Notes under the pieces: model-generated
Database searches by the model: none
The model's input: the letters and a program-made list of their open reading frames with translations, nothing else
Told to the model about the DNA's origin: nothing
Translations under genes and position numbers: made by a program
Source: JAVJSF01 sp040219555
GTDB taxonomy: Bacteria > Actinomycetota > Thermoleophilia > Miltoncostaeales > Miltoncostaeaceae
NCBI GenBank assembly: GCA_040219555.1
Contig: JAVJSF010000010.1
Span: 1 to 64,000, forward strand
Direction: 5' to 3'
DNA: 64,000 nucleotides
Part shown: positions 24,103 to 32,589 of the stretch, piece after piece
Position numbering within the stretch: the first letter of the stretch is position 1
Layout of the letters: every line of letters starts with the position of its first letter

Positions 24103-24209
24103 CGTCGCGCCGCGGCTCTCCGGGCCCCGCGGACACCGCCGGCCCGACGGTGGATCCCGAGTCCGAGACCCGGTGGCAGCGCTGGTTCAGCCAGTGACCC
24201 TGCGGGTCG

Positions 24210-24806
24210 TCAGGGGCGGGTGATGCGATAGACCGCGCCGGCGGCGAGCAGGTTGGGTCGCCGACCCACCCGCTCCGGCGCCGGGCGGCCGTCGGCGTCC
24301 AGCAGCACGCACCGCTCGGCACGGAGTCCCAGTTCCACCGTCAGGTCCTGGAAGTCGAGCAGGGTGCACAGATGGATGTTCGGAGTGTCGTACCAGGGGT
24401 GCGGCAGCGTCCGCGAGACGGGCATCCGCCCGCGCAGCGCCAGTTGCGCCCGCGCTCGCCAGTGGCCGAAGTTGGGGAACGACAGCACCGCGCACTCGGC
24501 CACGCGCATCATCTCCTGCACCACAAAGGCCGGCCGGCGCAGGGCGTGCAGGGTCTGGGAGAGGATCACCACGTCGTAGTGGTCGTCGGCGATGCCGTCG
24601 AGTCCGCGGTCGATGTCGCCCTGGAGCACGGGTACCCCGCGCTCCAGGCAGGCGAGGAAGCCGTCGTCGCTGATCTCCACCCCCGAGCCCCGGCAGTCGC
24701 GCTCGCGCATCAGGTGCTCCAGCAGGCTGCCGTCGCCGCACCCGAGGTCGAGCACCTGCGAGCCCGCGGGCACCAGACCGGCCACCACCTGCAGGTCGGC
24801 CCTCAC
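24210..24806 (-). CDS. metW: MetW methyltransferase-like protein
   Basis: Class I methyltransferase fold of 198 residues, with motif I VLDLGCGDGSLLEHLM near residue 18 and a VEISDDG acidic strand. VILSQTLHALRRP and LSFPNFGHWRARAQL are signature MetW segments. MetW partners MetX in many bacteria and is needed for full homoserine acyltransferase function. The GTG at 24806 overlaps the metX stop codon, as expected for the conserved metX-metW pair. Confidence 0.92.
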   Translation of the reverse strand: MRADLQVVAGLVPAGSQVLDLGCGDGSLLEHLMRERDCRGSGVEISDDGFLACLERGVPVLQGDIDRGLDGIADDHYDVVILSQTLHALRRPAFVVQEMMRVAECAVLSFPNFGHWRARAQLALRGRMPVSRTLPHPWYDTPNIHLCTLLDFQDLTVELGLRAERCVLLDADGRPAPERVGRRPNLLAAGAVYRITRP

Positions 24807-25966
24807 TCGTCGGCCCCGGTGCGGCTGTCGTCCAGCTGGCGCAGGAACCCGGCCACGGTGCGGTGGTACTCCGGGACCTGCAACAGGAACGAGTCGTGAC
24901 CCCAGGGCGACGGGATCTCGCGGAAGCTGACGTCGCGATGGGCGGCCAGCAGCACGCGGACGATCTCCCTGGAGTGGGACGTGTCGAAGCGCCAGTCGGT
25001 ATCGAAGGAGACCAGCAGGAAGCGCGTGCGGCCCCCACGCAGCCGCGTCACCGCGTCCGCCTCGTCGGCGAACGGGTCGAAGTAGTCCATGCACCGCGTC
25101 AGGTACAGGTAACTCAGCGCGTCGAAGCGCCGCAGGAAGCTCTCGCCCTGGTGCTGGAGGTAGCTCTCCACCTGGAAGTCGACATCGAAGCCGGGACGGG
25201 GGACCTCGGAGTTCTGCAGCCGCCGCCCGAACTTCTCGCGCATCGCCTCCTCCGAGAGGTAGGTGATGTGGGCGACCATCCGCGCCAGGGACAGGCCGAA
25301 CGCCGGCTGCCCATGCTCGTGGTAGTCGCCGTCGCGGAACTCGGGGTCGCGCAGGATGGCCGCGCGCGCCACGGCCGAGAAGGCGATGTTCTGGGCGGTC
25401 AGCCGCGAGGTGGCGGCGATGATGACCGCGGCGCCCAGGTCGTCGGGGTGATCGAGCGCCCACTGCAGGGCCTGCATGCCCCCCAGCGAGCCGCCCACCA
25501 CCGCCAGCGGGCGCGGCACGCCCAGATGGGCCGCCAGCGCGCGGTGGACGCTCACCATGTCGGCCACCGAGAACATCGGGAAGCGCAGGCCGTACGGGGC
25601 ACCCGTGGAGGGGTCGATCGAGCTGGGCCCGGTGGTGCCCTGACAGCCCCCCAGCAGGTTGGGGCAGACCACGTAGAAGCGGTCGGTGTCGATGGGGCGG
25701 CCCGGGCCGATGATGTTGTCCCACCACCCCGGGCGCTTCGGCTCGCCGTGGTGGCCGGCGGCGTTGGAGTCGCCGGTCAGCGCATGGCAGATGAAGATGG
25801 CGTTGCCGCCGTCGGCATCGCGCTCGCCGTAGGTCTCGTAGGCCACCTCCACCGGGGCCAGGTGCTCGCCGCTCTCGAGCACCAGCGGGTCATCCTCGGT
25901 GAAGAGGGTGACCCGCCGGGTCTCGACGAGGCCGAGCGAGGTCCCGGTGTCTGCGGCCGTGCTCAA
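24803..25966 (-). CDS. metX: Homoserine O-acyltransferase MetX
   Basis: Alpha/beta-hydrolase-fold enzyme that acylates homoserine in methionine synthesis. The 387-residue product has the nucleophile Ser160 in VVGGSLGGMQ, the acid in SFDTDWRF and the His in SPWGHDSFLL. Family segments CPNLLGGCQGTTGPSS and RFPMFSVADMV are intact. No ATG or GTG is available; TTG at 25966 is the most likely start, 5 bases after the metY stop, with CTG 25975 as alternative. Acetyl versus succinyl specificity cannot be decided by eye. The adjacent metY suggests O-acetylhomoserine is the product. Confidence 0.92.
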   Translation of the reverse strand: MSTAADTGTSLGLVETRRVTLFTEDDPLVLESGEHLAPVEVAYETYGERDADGGNAIFICHALTGDSNAAGHHGEPKRPGWWDNIIGPGRPIDTDRFYVVCPNLLGGCQGTTGPSSIDPSTGAPYGLRFPMFSVADMVSVHRALAAHLGVPRPLAVVGGSLGGMQALQWALDHPDDLGAAVIIAATSRLTAQNIAFSAVARAAILRDPEFRDGDYHEHGQPAFGLSLARMVAHITYLSEEAMREKFGRRLQNSEVPRPGFDVDFQVESYLQHQGESFLRRFDALSYLYLTRCMDYFDPFADEADAVTRLRGGRTRFLLVSFDTDWRFDTSHSREIVRVLLAAHRDVSFREIPSPWGHDSFLLQVPEYHRTVAGFLRQLDDSRTGADE

Positions 25967-25971
25967 ACCGC

Positions 25972-27258
25972 TCAGGACCCCGCGGCGGCGAGCGCCTGGT
26001 CGAGGTCGGCGAGCAGGTCGTCGATGTGCTCGATCCCCACCGACAGGCGCACCATCTCCTGGTTGACGCCGGCGCTGGCGAGCTCGTCCTCGTTGAGCTG
26101 CGAGTGCGTGGTGGTGGCCGGGTGGATGGCCAGCGACTTGGCATCGCCGATGTTCGCCAGGTGACTGAACAGCTCGAGGCCGTCGATGAAGGCCCGGCCG
26201 GCGTCGCGCCCGCCCTTGATGCCGAAGGTGAGGATGGCGCCGGCGCCCCCGTTGAGGACGCGGTCGGCGGTGGCCTTGTAGGGCGAGGAAGCGAGGCCCG
26301 GGTAGGACACCCAGGTCACGCGCTCGTCCTTCTCCAGCCACTGGGCCACGGCCAGGGCGTTCGCGCAGTGGCGCTCCATGCGCAGGGGGAGGGTCTCGAT
26401 GCCCTGGAGGATCAGGAAGGCGTTGAAGGGCGACAGCGCCGCACCGGTGTTGCGCAGCAGCACGGTGCGCACCCGGCCGATGTACGCCGCCGGGCCCAGA
26501 GCGTCCGACCACACGACCCCGTGGTAGGAGGGGTCGGGCTCGGTGAGGCCCGGGTAGCGGTCGGCGTGGGCCACCCAGTCGAAGTTGCCCGAGTCCACCA
26601 CGACGCCGCCGATGCTGGTGCCGTGCCCGCCGATGAACTTGGTCAGCGAGTGCACCGCGATGTCGGCGCCCTGGGCGAATATGTCACCCAGGATGGGGGT
26701 GGCGACGGTGTTGTCCACCACCAGCGGCAGCCCGAGCGCATGGGCGGCCTCGGCCCAGGCCGGGACGTCCATCACGTTCACCTTGGGGTTGCCGATGGTC
26801 TCGCCGAACACCAGGCGGGTGTGGTCGTCCACGTGCTGGGCCAGGTCGCCCGGGGCGTCCGGGTCGACGAAGCGCACCTCGATGCCGTACTGGGGCAGCG
26901 TGTGAGCGAACAGGTTGTAGGTGCCGCCGTAGAGGGTCGCGAGCGCCACGATGTTGTCGCCGGCGCGGCACACATTCAGCACCGAGTAGGTGACCGCGGC
27001 CTGACCCGAGGCCGTTGCGCACGCCGCGATGCCGCCCTCCAGGGCCGCCACGCGCTGCTCGAGCACGTCCCACGTGGGGTTCATGATGCGGCTGTAGATG
27101 TTGCCCGGCTCGGCCAGCGCGAACAGGTTCTGCGCGTGCTCGGTGTCGTTGAAGACGAACGAGGTCGTCTGGTAGATCGGCACCGCGCGCGCGTTGGTGG
27201 CCGGGTCGGGGACCTGACCGCCGTGCAGGGCGATCGTCTCGGGGCGCTGCTCGCTCAT
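25972..27258 (-). CDS. metY: O-acetylhomoserine sulfhydrylase
   Basis: PLP enzyme of 428 residues that makes homocysteine directly from O-acetylhomoserine and sulfide. Landmarks are YSRIMNPTWDVLEQRVAALE near residue 55, GGTYNLFAHTLPQYG, and the PLP lysine in VHSLTKFIGGHGTSIGGVV near residue 210. The family insert around DWVAHADRYPGLTEPDPSYH identifies MetY rather than cystathionine gamma-synthase. The ATG at 27258 has GGAGGAG six bases upstream. It heads the metY-metX-metW operon. Confidence 0.95.
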   Translation of the reverse strand: MSEQRPETIALHGGQVPDPATNARAVPIYQTTSFVFNDTEHAQNLFALAEPGNIYSRIMNPTWDVLEQRVAALEGGIAACATASGQAAVTYSVLNVCRAGDNIVALATLYGGTYNLFAHTLPQYGIEVRFVDPDAPGDLAQHVDDHTRLVFGETIGNPKVNVMDVPAWAEAAHALGLPLVVDNTVATPILGDIFAQGADIAVHSLTKFIGGHGTSIGGVVVDSGNFDWVAHADRYPGLTEPDPSYHGVVWSDALGPAAYIGRVRTVLLRNTGAALSPFNAFLILQGIETLPLRMERHCANALAVAQWLEKDERVTWVSYPGLASSPYKATADRVLNGGAGAILTFGIKGGRDAGRAFIDGLELFSHLANIGDAKSLAIHPATTTHSQLNEDELASAGVNQEMVRLSVGIEHIDDLLADLDQALAAAGS

Positions 27259-27544
27259 GGGCACTCCTCCGGGAACACGTGGGGCGACTGCGTGACCCCT
27301 GAAGCATAAGCGCCCCGGAGGGGGACGATCGTCCGGCCGCCGCCCCCACGCCCCTCGGACGGGGGCGCGACGGGACGACGGTGCGGCGTGGGTCAGGGCG
27401 CCGGGGGCGCCGCGCTCTGCGTGCTGGTGCCGGCCACGGTGCAGCCGGGCCCGAGGGCGTTGACCCCCAGCGCCATCGTCTCGCCGCGACGCCGCCGCCC
27501 GGCGGGGCTGCGGTCGAGTGCCCCGAGGGGGCCGTCGCGCCGAC
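27259..27544 (-). promoter_or_regulatory. metY upstream region with palindrome and weak promoter
   Basis: This 286-base gap separates metY from the MFS gene. A perfect 12-base palindrome GGACGATCGTCC (27323-27334) lies just upstream of a possible -10 TATGCT (27308-27303, minus strand), in the place where a regulator of methionine genes would bind. I do not recognise a SAM riboswitch in the leader. The remainder (27335-27544) holds only GC-rich sequence with a small unsupported open frame. Confidence 0.35.
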
Positions 27545-28717
27545 CTACCGGATCGGGCCCGCGGAGGCGGGCATCACCACGCCGGCCCGTCCCGCGAAGC
27601 GCCACGCCGCGATCGCCCCCGCCAGCACCCAGGCGCCCAGGGTCACCCAGGCCGCCGCCTCCCAGGACGGCAGCAGCGGGCCGAGCGCGCCGAAGATGCT
27701 CGCGCCGGCCCACGCGGCCGCGTAGAACACCATCATCGCCGGCTGGCGGTCGCCCTCGTGGGAGCGGTGGGCCACCTCGCCGGCCCCTGGCGCCAGGAAG
27801 CCCCAGTAGGCGGCGATGAACACCCCGTAGCCGACGGCGAACAGCCACAGCGGGCCGCCGGCGGGGATGGTGACCGCCAGGGCCACCACCCCCAGCGCGA
27901 TGGTCGCCAGGATCGGCACGCGGAAGCCCAGCCGGTCGGTCAGCCAGCCGCCACCCAGGGTCGTCAGGACCCCGGCCAGCCCCAGGATGGGTAGCAGGCC
28001 CGTCTGGGCGGCGGTCAGCTCGAAGCGGTCGGCACGCACGGCCTCCGAGAGCTCCGAGAGCATCAGCCAGTAGCTGCCGTAGAGCAGCGCCGCCAGCGCG
28101 ATGGGGGGCCACTGCTGGCGCAGCAGGCGCGGGATGCGGGCCGGCGGCGGACCCCCGCCGGCGCCGATGGTCGCGGGGAGCGCCGCCCGCAGGGCCACCG
28201 CGCACACCAGCGGCGCGATGCCGCACAGGATGGTCAGCGCGGTGGGCGCGTCGCGCAGGTCGGCAAGGGCGCCGACGGCGGTCTGGCCCAGCACGCCGCC
28301 GCTCACCACCGCGGCGCCGAAGCCGCCGGTCATCCGCCCGCGCACCCCGGGGGCCGCCGCCTGCGAGATCAGCGACTGCGCGGCGGCGGGGAACGCGGCC
28401 GATGCCAGCCCCACCGCGAAGCGGGCCGTCCCCGCCGTTGCCGTCGTGTCGGCCACCACCACGATCAGGTTCGCCACCCCGATCAGCGACAGGGCCAGTG
28501 GCGGCAGCACCCGCGGCCCGGCCTGGCGGGCCACCAGGAACCACATCACGCACCCGATGCCGAACCCCACCGCGAAGGGCACCATGAACAGGGCCGCCTC
28601 GTCGCCGGTCAGGGACAGGCTCGCGCGCAACTCCCCCGCGATGGGGACGGGCGCGTTGGCCGAGGTGTAGACGAGGAATGCCCCCAGCAGGATGAGGGCG
28701 TAGGCGAGGCGGCTCAG
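27545..28717 (-). CDS. Major facilitator superfamily transporter
   Basis: Permease of about 390 residues with 12 hydrophobic segments, including RMTGGFGAAVVSGGVLGQTA in the first half and a GGGWLTDRLGFRVP loop typical of MFS. The substrate is unknown. The first membrane helix (LAYALILLGAFLVYTS) is encoded upstream of the first standard start (TTG 28630). The only in-frame start that includes it is CTG at 28717, which has GGAGG seven bases upstream. I therefore place the start there. It is divergent from the small gene at 28750. Confidence 0.8.
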   Translation of the reverse strand: MSRLAYALILLGAFLVYTSANAPVPIAGELRASLSLTGDEAALFMVPFAVGFGIGCVMWFLVARQAGPRVLPPLALSLIGVANLIVVVADTTATAGTARFAVGLASAAFPAAAQSLISQAAAPGVRGRMTGGFGAAVVSGGVLGQTAVGALADLRDAPTALTILCGIAPLVCAVALRAALPATIGAGGGPPPARIPRLLRQQWPPIALAALLYGSYWLMLSELSEAVRADRFELTAAQTGLLPILGLAGVLTTLGGGWLTDRLGFRVPILATIALGVVALAVTIPAGGPLWLFAVGYGVFIAAYWGFLAPGAGEVAHRSHEGDRQPAMMVFYAAAWAGASIFGALGPLLPSWEAAAWVTLGAWVLAGAIAAWRFAGRAGVVMPASAGPIR

Positions 28718-28749
28718 GGCGTGTCCTCCGGACGGTCCGAGCGGGGATC

Positions 28750-29070
28750 ATGGCGCTCGCGGGGGACGGCGTGGCGTGCGACCATCACGCCGTGGACGAG
28801 GAGCCCCCGCGCATCCCGCTCTGGACCCGGGCCGTGGCCGACCCGCGCTTCCGCCTGGCCCTGATCGAGGACCCCCTGCGGGCGCTGGCGGGCGCCCCCG
28901 GGGTGGTGGCATCGCCGGCGCAGGTGGAGCAGCTCGAGGTGATGGGCGCCGACGAGCGCCGCGAGTTCGTCGACGGGGTCGTGCTGGAGGTGCACATGCG
29001 CGGAGGCCAGGCGCGCTTCGGCTCCATCGGGCCCGACGGCCGCCTTGGGGGCGGATCGCCGCCGCCCTGA
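28750..29070 (+). CDS. Small NHLP-leader-like protein
   Basis: 106-residue protein. The segment IPLWTRAVADPRFRLALIED, then PLRALAGAPGVVASPAQVEQ and LEVMGADERREF, follows the pattern of nitrile-hydratase-alpha/NHLP-type leader domains: repeated A-x-D-x-x-F and a dP-x-x-AL turn. These domains occur in RiPP precursors and in orphan small proteins. The C-terminal 30 residues are Gly-rich and lack Cys and Ser/Thr clusters, and no modifying enzyme is adjacent. An orphan small protein is therefore more likely than a RiPP precursor. The ATG at 28750 lies 33 bases from the divergent MFS start. Confidence 0.6.
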   Translation: MALAGDGVACDHHAVDEEPPRIPLWTRAVADPRFRLALIEDPLRALAGAPGVVASPAQVEQLEVMGADERREFVDGVVLEVHMRGGQARFGSIGPDGRLGGGSPPP

Positions 29071-29162
29071 GTGCGGTTCGATGTTCGCGTGCGACACCGC
29101 GTGTTCGGGCCGCGGGCTCTCGGGGGAGTCAGGAAGAACACCCCGAGAGCGGAGGTCATTCC

Positions 29163-29348
29163 ATGGCTGACGACGGCAAGATCGATGAGATGAAGGGTCG
29201 GGCCAAGGAGGGCGCCGGAGCGGCGAGCGACGACGACGAGCTGCGCCGCGAGGGTCAGGACGACCAGGCGAAGGGCAAGATGAAGCAGGCCGGCGAGAAG
29301 GTGAAGGACGCCGTGGAAGACGCGAAGGACGCGTTCAAGAAGCGGTAG
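29163..29348 (+). CDS. CsbD-family stress protein
   Basis: Highly charged 61-residue protein with the CsbD pattern: KIDEMKGRAKEGAGAASDDD, then ELRREGQDDQAKGKMKQAGE and KVKDAVEDAKDAFKKR. CsbD-like proteins are abundant, soluble and induced by general stress; their mechanism is unknown. GGAGG (29152-29156) lies just upstream of the ATG at 29163. It stands alone between the NHLP-like gene and the ABC-F gene. Confidence 0.88.
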   Translation: MADDGKIDEMKGRAKEGAGAASDDDELRREGQDDQAKGKMKQAGEKVKDAVEDAKDAFKKR

Positions 29349-29426
29349 GACCCGGCCGGCCCGGCGGCGGGCACGACGCCCCGCCGTCGGGCGGCCCCGC
29401 CGCTCCGCGTGCGGCATGATGACCGG

Positions 29427-31226
29427 ATGCCCCCGCCGCCGCGCAACCTGGTGAACCTCGACCGGGTGGGCAAGACCTACGCGTCGCGCGCCATCCTGGA
29501 GGACGTCTCGCTGGGCGTGGCCGCCGGCGAGCGAATCGGCATCGTGGGGCTCAACGGGCACGGCAAGTCCACCCTCGCGCGCCTGATGGCCGGGCTCGAG
29601 GAGCCCGACGCCGGCCTCGTCACACGCACCGGGGACCTCACTCTGGCGGTGCTCAGCCAGCAGGACACGCTCGACCAGGAGCGCACCATCCGCGAGGAAC
29701 TGGTGGGCGAGCGCGCCGACCACGAGTGGGCCGGCGATGCGCGCTTCCGGGAGGTGCTGCACGGCTTGCTGGGGGGCGTCGAGCTGACCCGCTTCCCCCA
29801 GGGCATGGATACGCCCATCGCGGGGCTGTCGGGCGGGGAGCGCCGGCGCGTTGCCTTGGCGCAGATGCTGCTCGACTCGCCCGAGTTGCTGCTGCTGGAC
29901 GAGCCCACCAACCACCTGGACGTGGAGGGGGTCGCGTGGCTGGCGGGCCACCTGGCGTCCCGGCGCGGGTCGCTGGTGGTCATCACCCACGACCGCTGGT
30001 TCCTGGATGCGGTGTGCACGTCCACCTGGGAGGTGGTGGACCGCACGGTCAACGCCTACGAGGGCGGTTACTCGGCGTGGGTGCTGGCCCGTGCCGAGCG
30101 CGACCGCCAGGAGGCCGCCCGCGACGCCCGCCGGCGCCAGCTGCTGCGCAAGGAGTTGGCGTGGCTGCGGCGCGGGCCCCCGGCGCGCACCTCGAAGCCG
30201 AAGTTCCGCATCGAGGCCGCCAACGAGTTGATCGCCGACGAGCCGGAGGTGCGTGACCGCGCCGAGTTGCTGCGCTTCGCCACCCGGCGGCTGGGCAAGT
30301 CGGTGCTGGATGTCGAGGGGGTCGGCCTGGCGCTGGGTGAACGGACGGTGCTGCGGGATGTCACCTGGCGCCTGGGCCCCGGCCAGCGCGTGGCGCTGGT
30401 GGGCGTCAACGGGGCCGGCAAGACCACCCTGCTGCGCCTGCTGGCCGGCGAGCGGCTTCCCGACTCGGGCGAGGTCCGCACCGGGCGCACCGTCCGCCTG
30501 GCCCACCTCACCCAGGACATGGTCGAGGTGCCCGGGCACCTGCGCGTGCTGCAGGCCGTGGAGGACGTGCGCCTGCGCACCAGCCTGGGCGATGGGCGCG
30601 AGATGACCGCGGGGATGATGTGCGAGCGCTTCGGCTTCCGCGGGCCGCGCCAGCGGACCCCGGTGTCGGACCTGTCCGGCGGCGAGCGCCGCCGGCTGCA
30701 GATCATGCGCCTGCTCATGGACGAGCCGAACGTCCTGCTGATGGACGAGCCCACCAACGACCTCGACATCGACACCCTCACCGCGCTCGAGGACCTGCTG
30801 GACTCCTGGCCCGGGACGCTGGTGGTGGTGAGCCACGACCGCTACTTCGTGGAGCGCGTCTGCGACGACGTCTACGGCCTGATGGGCGACGGGCGCCTGC
30901 GCCACCTGCCCGGCGGCGTGGACGAGTACCTGACCCGACGCGCCGCGGCGGCGGGTCCGGCGCCGGCCGGGCGCGCCCCGGCCCGCGGGGGCGGCGGGAA
31001 GCCCTCGGGTGGAGCCCGCAAGGCGGCCCAGAAGGACGCCCAGCGACTCGAGCGCGAGGTGGAGCGCCTGGGCGCCCGTGAGGAGGCCCTCCAGGCGGCC
31101 ATGGCCGACGCGGCGCAGGACCCCGCGCGCCTGCTGGAGCTCACGCGCGAGCACGACGAGGTGGTGGCGCTGCGGGCCAGCACCGAGGAGCGATGGCTGG
31201 AGGCCGCCGAGGCGCTGGAGGGGTAG
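29427..31226 (+). CDS. ABC-F ATPase (Uup-like)
   Basis: Cytosolic protein of 599 residues with two ABC domains and no membrane segments. Domain 1 has GIVGLNGHGKSTLARLMAG, LSGGERRRVALAQML and LLLLDEPTNHLDVEGVAWL. Domain 2 has ALVGVNGAGKTTLLRLLAG, LSGGERRRLQIMRLLM and LLMDEPTNDLDIDTLTALED. The C terminus is a basic linker followed by a coiled coil (DAQRLEREVERLGAREEALQ), as in Uup. Such proteins act on ribosomes or DNA rather than in transport. The start at ATG 29427 avoids an unrelated six-residue extension. Confidence 0.92.
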   Translation: MPPPPRNLVNLDRVGKTYASRAILEDVSLGVAAGERIGIVGLNGHGKSTLARLMAGLEEPDAGLVTRTGDLTLAVLSQQDTLDQERTIREELVGERADHEWAGDARFREVLHGLLGGVELTRFPQGMDTPIAGLSGGERRRVALAQMLLDSPELLLLDEPTNHLDVEGVAWLAGHLASRRGSLVVITHDRWFLDAVCTSTWEVVDRTVNAYEGGYSAWVLARAERDRQEAARDARRRQLLRKELAWLRRGPPARTSKPKFRIEAANELIADEPEVRDRAELLRFATRRLGKSVLDVEGVGLALGERTVLRDVTWRLGPGQRVALVGVNGAGKTTLLRLLAGERLPDSGEVRTGRTVRLAHLTQDMVEVPGHLRVLQAVEDVRLRTSLGDGREMTAGMMCERFGFRGPRQRTPVSDLSGGERRRLQIMRLLMDEPNVLLMDEPTNDLDIDTLTALEDLLDSWPGTLVVVSHDRYFVERVCDDVYGLMGDGRLRHLPGGVDEYLTRRAAAAGPAPAGRAPARGGGGKPSGGARKAAQKDAQRLEREVERLGAREEALQAAMADAAQDPARLLELTREHDEVVALRASTEERWLEAAEALEG

Positions 31227-31274
31227 CGGCGTCCAGGCATCGCGCCGGCGGGCCCGGCCGCGTCCCGGCACGGA

Positions 31275-32579
31275 TCAGGCCGCGCCGCCCACCCGGTCGC
31301 GGCCCTCGTCCTTCGCGCGGTACAGCGCCGCGTCGGCCCTCTCCACCACGGCACCCAGCGGCTCGTCGGCGCGCCACTCGGCCACCCCGATGGAACACGT
31401 GGCCTCGCGTGGGGTGCGGGTGCGCAGCCGGTCGGCACAGGCCACGCCCTCGGCCAGGCCGCAGCCGGGCAGCAGCAGGGCGAACTCCTCACCGCCGTAG
31501 CGCCCCAGCAGGTCCCCATCGCGCAGCACCGTGCGCCAGGCGTCGGCGCTCGCGCGCAGCAGCCGGTCGCCGGCCGGATGGCCGTACGTGTCGTTGTAGG
31601 CCTTGAAGTGGTCCAGGTCGATCAGGGCGATGCACATCGGCCCGCCGCCGCGTCCGGCCGCCGCGACGGCGCGCTGGGCCGCGGCCATCCAGGCGCGCCG
31701 GTTGGGGAGCCCCGTCAGCTCGTCCGTCCCGGCCAACTGCGACAGCTCCTCGAACAGCCGGGCGCGCTCGAGGGCCTGGGCGCCCTGGGTGGCGTACGTC
31801 GCGAGGATCGCCAGCTCCTCGGGGTCCAGGTCGTCGCCGGTGGCCGACTCCGGGGCTCGCAGCCACAGCACCCCGTGGGTGCGTCCGCCCATCCCCAGGG
31901 GGGCCACCCAGTCGCGCCCTCCGGGCACGGTGGCCGGTGCGTCCGACGCGACGGCCCGTGCGAACAGAAGCTCCGGCACCTCCTCGCCGCGGTCGTCCCG
32001 GTGCCGGGCCGCAGGCGTCAGTTCGCCGCCCTCGGCCAGATACACCGCGCCGGCGACCGCGTTGGTCGCGGCGACGCTCTCGTCCAGCACCACCTGGGCG
32101 ATCTGGACGGTGGTCAGCGATCCGGCCAGGGTGGCGGTGATGCGCTGCAGGTGCTCCACCTGCCGGCGCGCGACGCGCTCGCGGTCGCGGGTCCGGCGCA
32201 GCTCGTTCTCGTACTCCACCCGATCGGCGGCTGGCGTCAGCACCAGCCGCACCGTCTCGATGGCCCCCACCCCGCCGCGTTGCACGGTGGCCGTGGCCAT
32301 CACGGTCTTGCGCTCGCCCTCGGCTGGCGCGAGCTCGAGCACCGCCTCGGTCAGCCGGTCGCGCATCGCCAGGATCGTGAGGCACTGGGAGGCCCAGTAC
32401 AGGCGAGCGCCCACGGCCAGCAGGTCGCTGAAGCGCAGGCGGTCGACGAGCCGGTGACGCGGCATCCCCAACCAGCCGCACACCGTCTCGTTCGCCGCGA
32501 GGATGCGACCCGCGCCGTCGGTCACCAGGTAGCCGCACGGCGCGTCGTCGAACAGCAGGGTGGGGTCGAGCGCGTCCAG
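31275..32579 (-). CDS. PAS-GAF-GGDEF diguanylate cyclase
   Basis: Cytosolic c-di-GMP synthase of about 434 residues. An N-terminal PAS domain (LFDDAPCGYLVTDGAGRILA), a GAF domain (about 150-275) and a GGDEF domain follow in order. The active site is GRYGGEEFALLLPG, and RDGD five residues upstream fits the RxxD inhibitory site, so product feedback is expected. The first standard in-frame start (GTG 32525) would cut the PAS domain; CTG at 32579 restores it, 11 bases after the hydrolase stop. The gene directly follows an RsbQ-like hydrolase, whose relatives act through PAS domains. Confidence 0.85.
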   Translation of the reverse strand: MDALDPTLLFDDAPCGYLVTDGAGRILAANETVCGWLGMPRHRLVDRLRFSDLLAVGARLYWASQCLTILAMRDRLTEAVLELAPAEGERKTVMATATVQRGGVGAIETVRLVLTPAADRVEYENELRRTRDRERVARRQVEHLQRITATLAGSLTTVQIAQVVLDESVAATNAVAGAVYLAEGGELTPAARHRDDRGEEVPELLFARAVASDAPATVPGGRDWVAPLGMGGRTHGVLWLRAPESATGDDLDPEELAILATYATQGAQALERARLFEELSQLAGTDELTGLPNRRAWMAAAQRAVAAAGRGGGPMCIALIDLDHFKAYNDTYGHPAGDRLLRASADAWRTVLRDGDLLGRYGGEEFALLLPGCGLAEGVACADRLRTRTPREATCSIGVAEWRADEPLGAVVERADAALYRAKDEGRDRVGGAA

Positions 32580-32589
32580 TGGACCCCGT

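Noticed and set aside
24150..24197. A short plus-strand frame ending TRWQRWFSQ between the glycosyltransferase-like gene and metW.
   Set aside because: Only about 16 codons with a possible GTG start and no ribosome site; the Trp residues do not match the repeat protein at the left edge.
27393..27475. A 27-codon minus-strand frame starting MALGVNALGPGC.
   Set aside because: No ribosome site and no homology that I can recognise; too short to support.
27259..27545. A possible SAM riboswitch upstream of metY.
   Set aside because: I could not find the conserved core of the SAM-I/IV or SAM-II classes; only a palindrome and a weak promoter are supported.
28785..31271. A long minus-strand frame of about 830 codons opposite the ABC-F gene.
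   Set aside because: Shadow frame: the plus strand carries two complete ABC domains, and the reverse frame is compositionally biased without motifs.
31227..31274. A GCCGG/CCGGC hairpin after the ABC-F gene as a terminator.
   Set aside because: Only five pairs in sequence where such repeats are expected by chance at this GC content.
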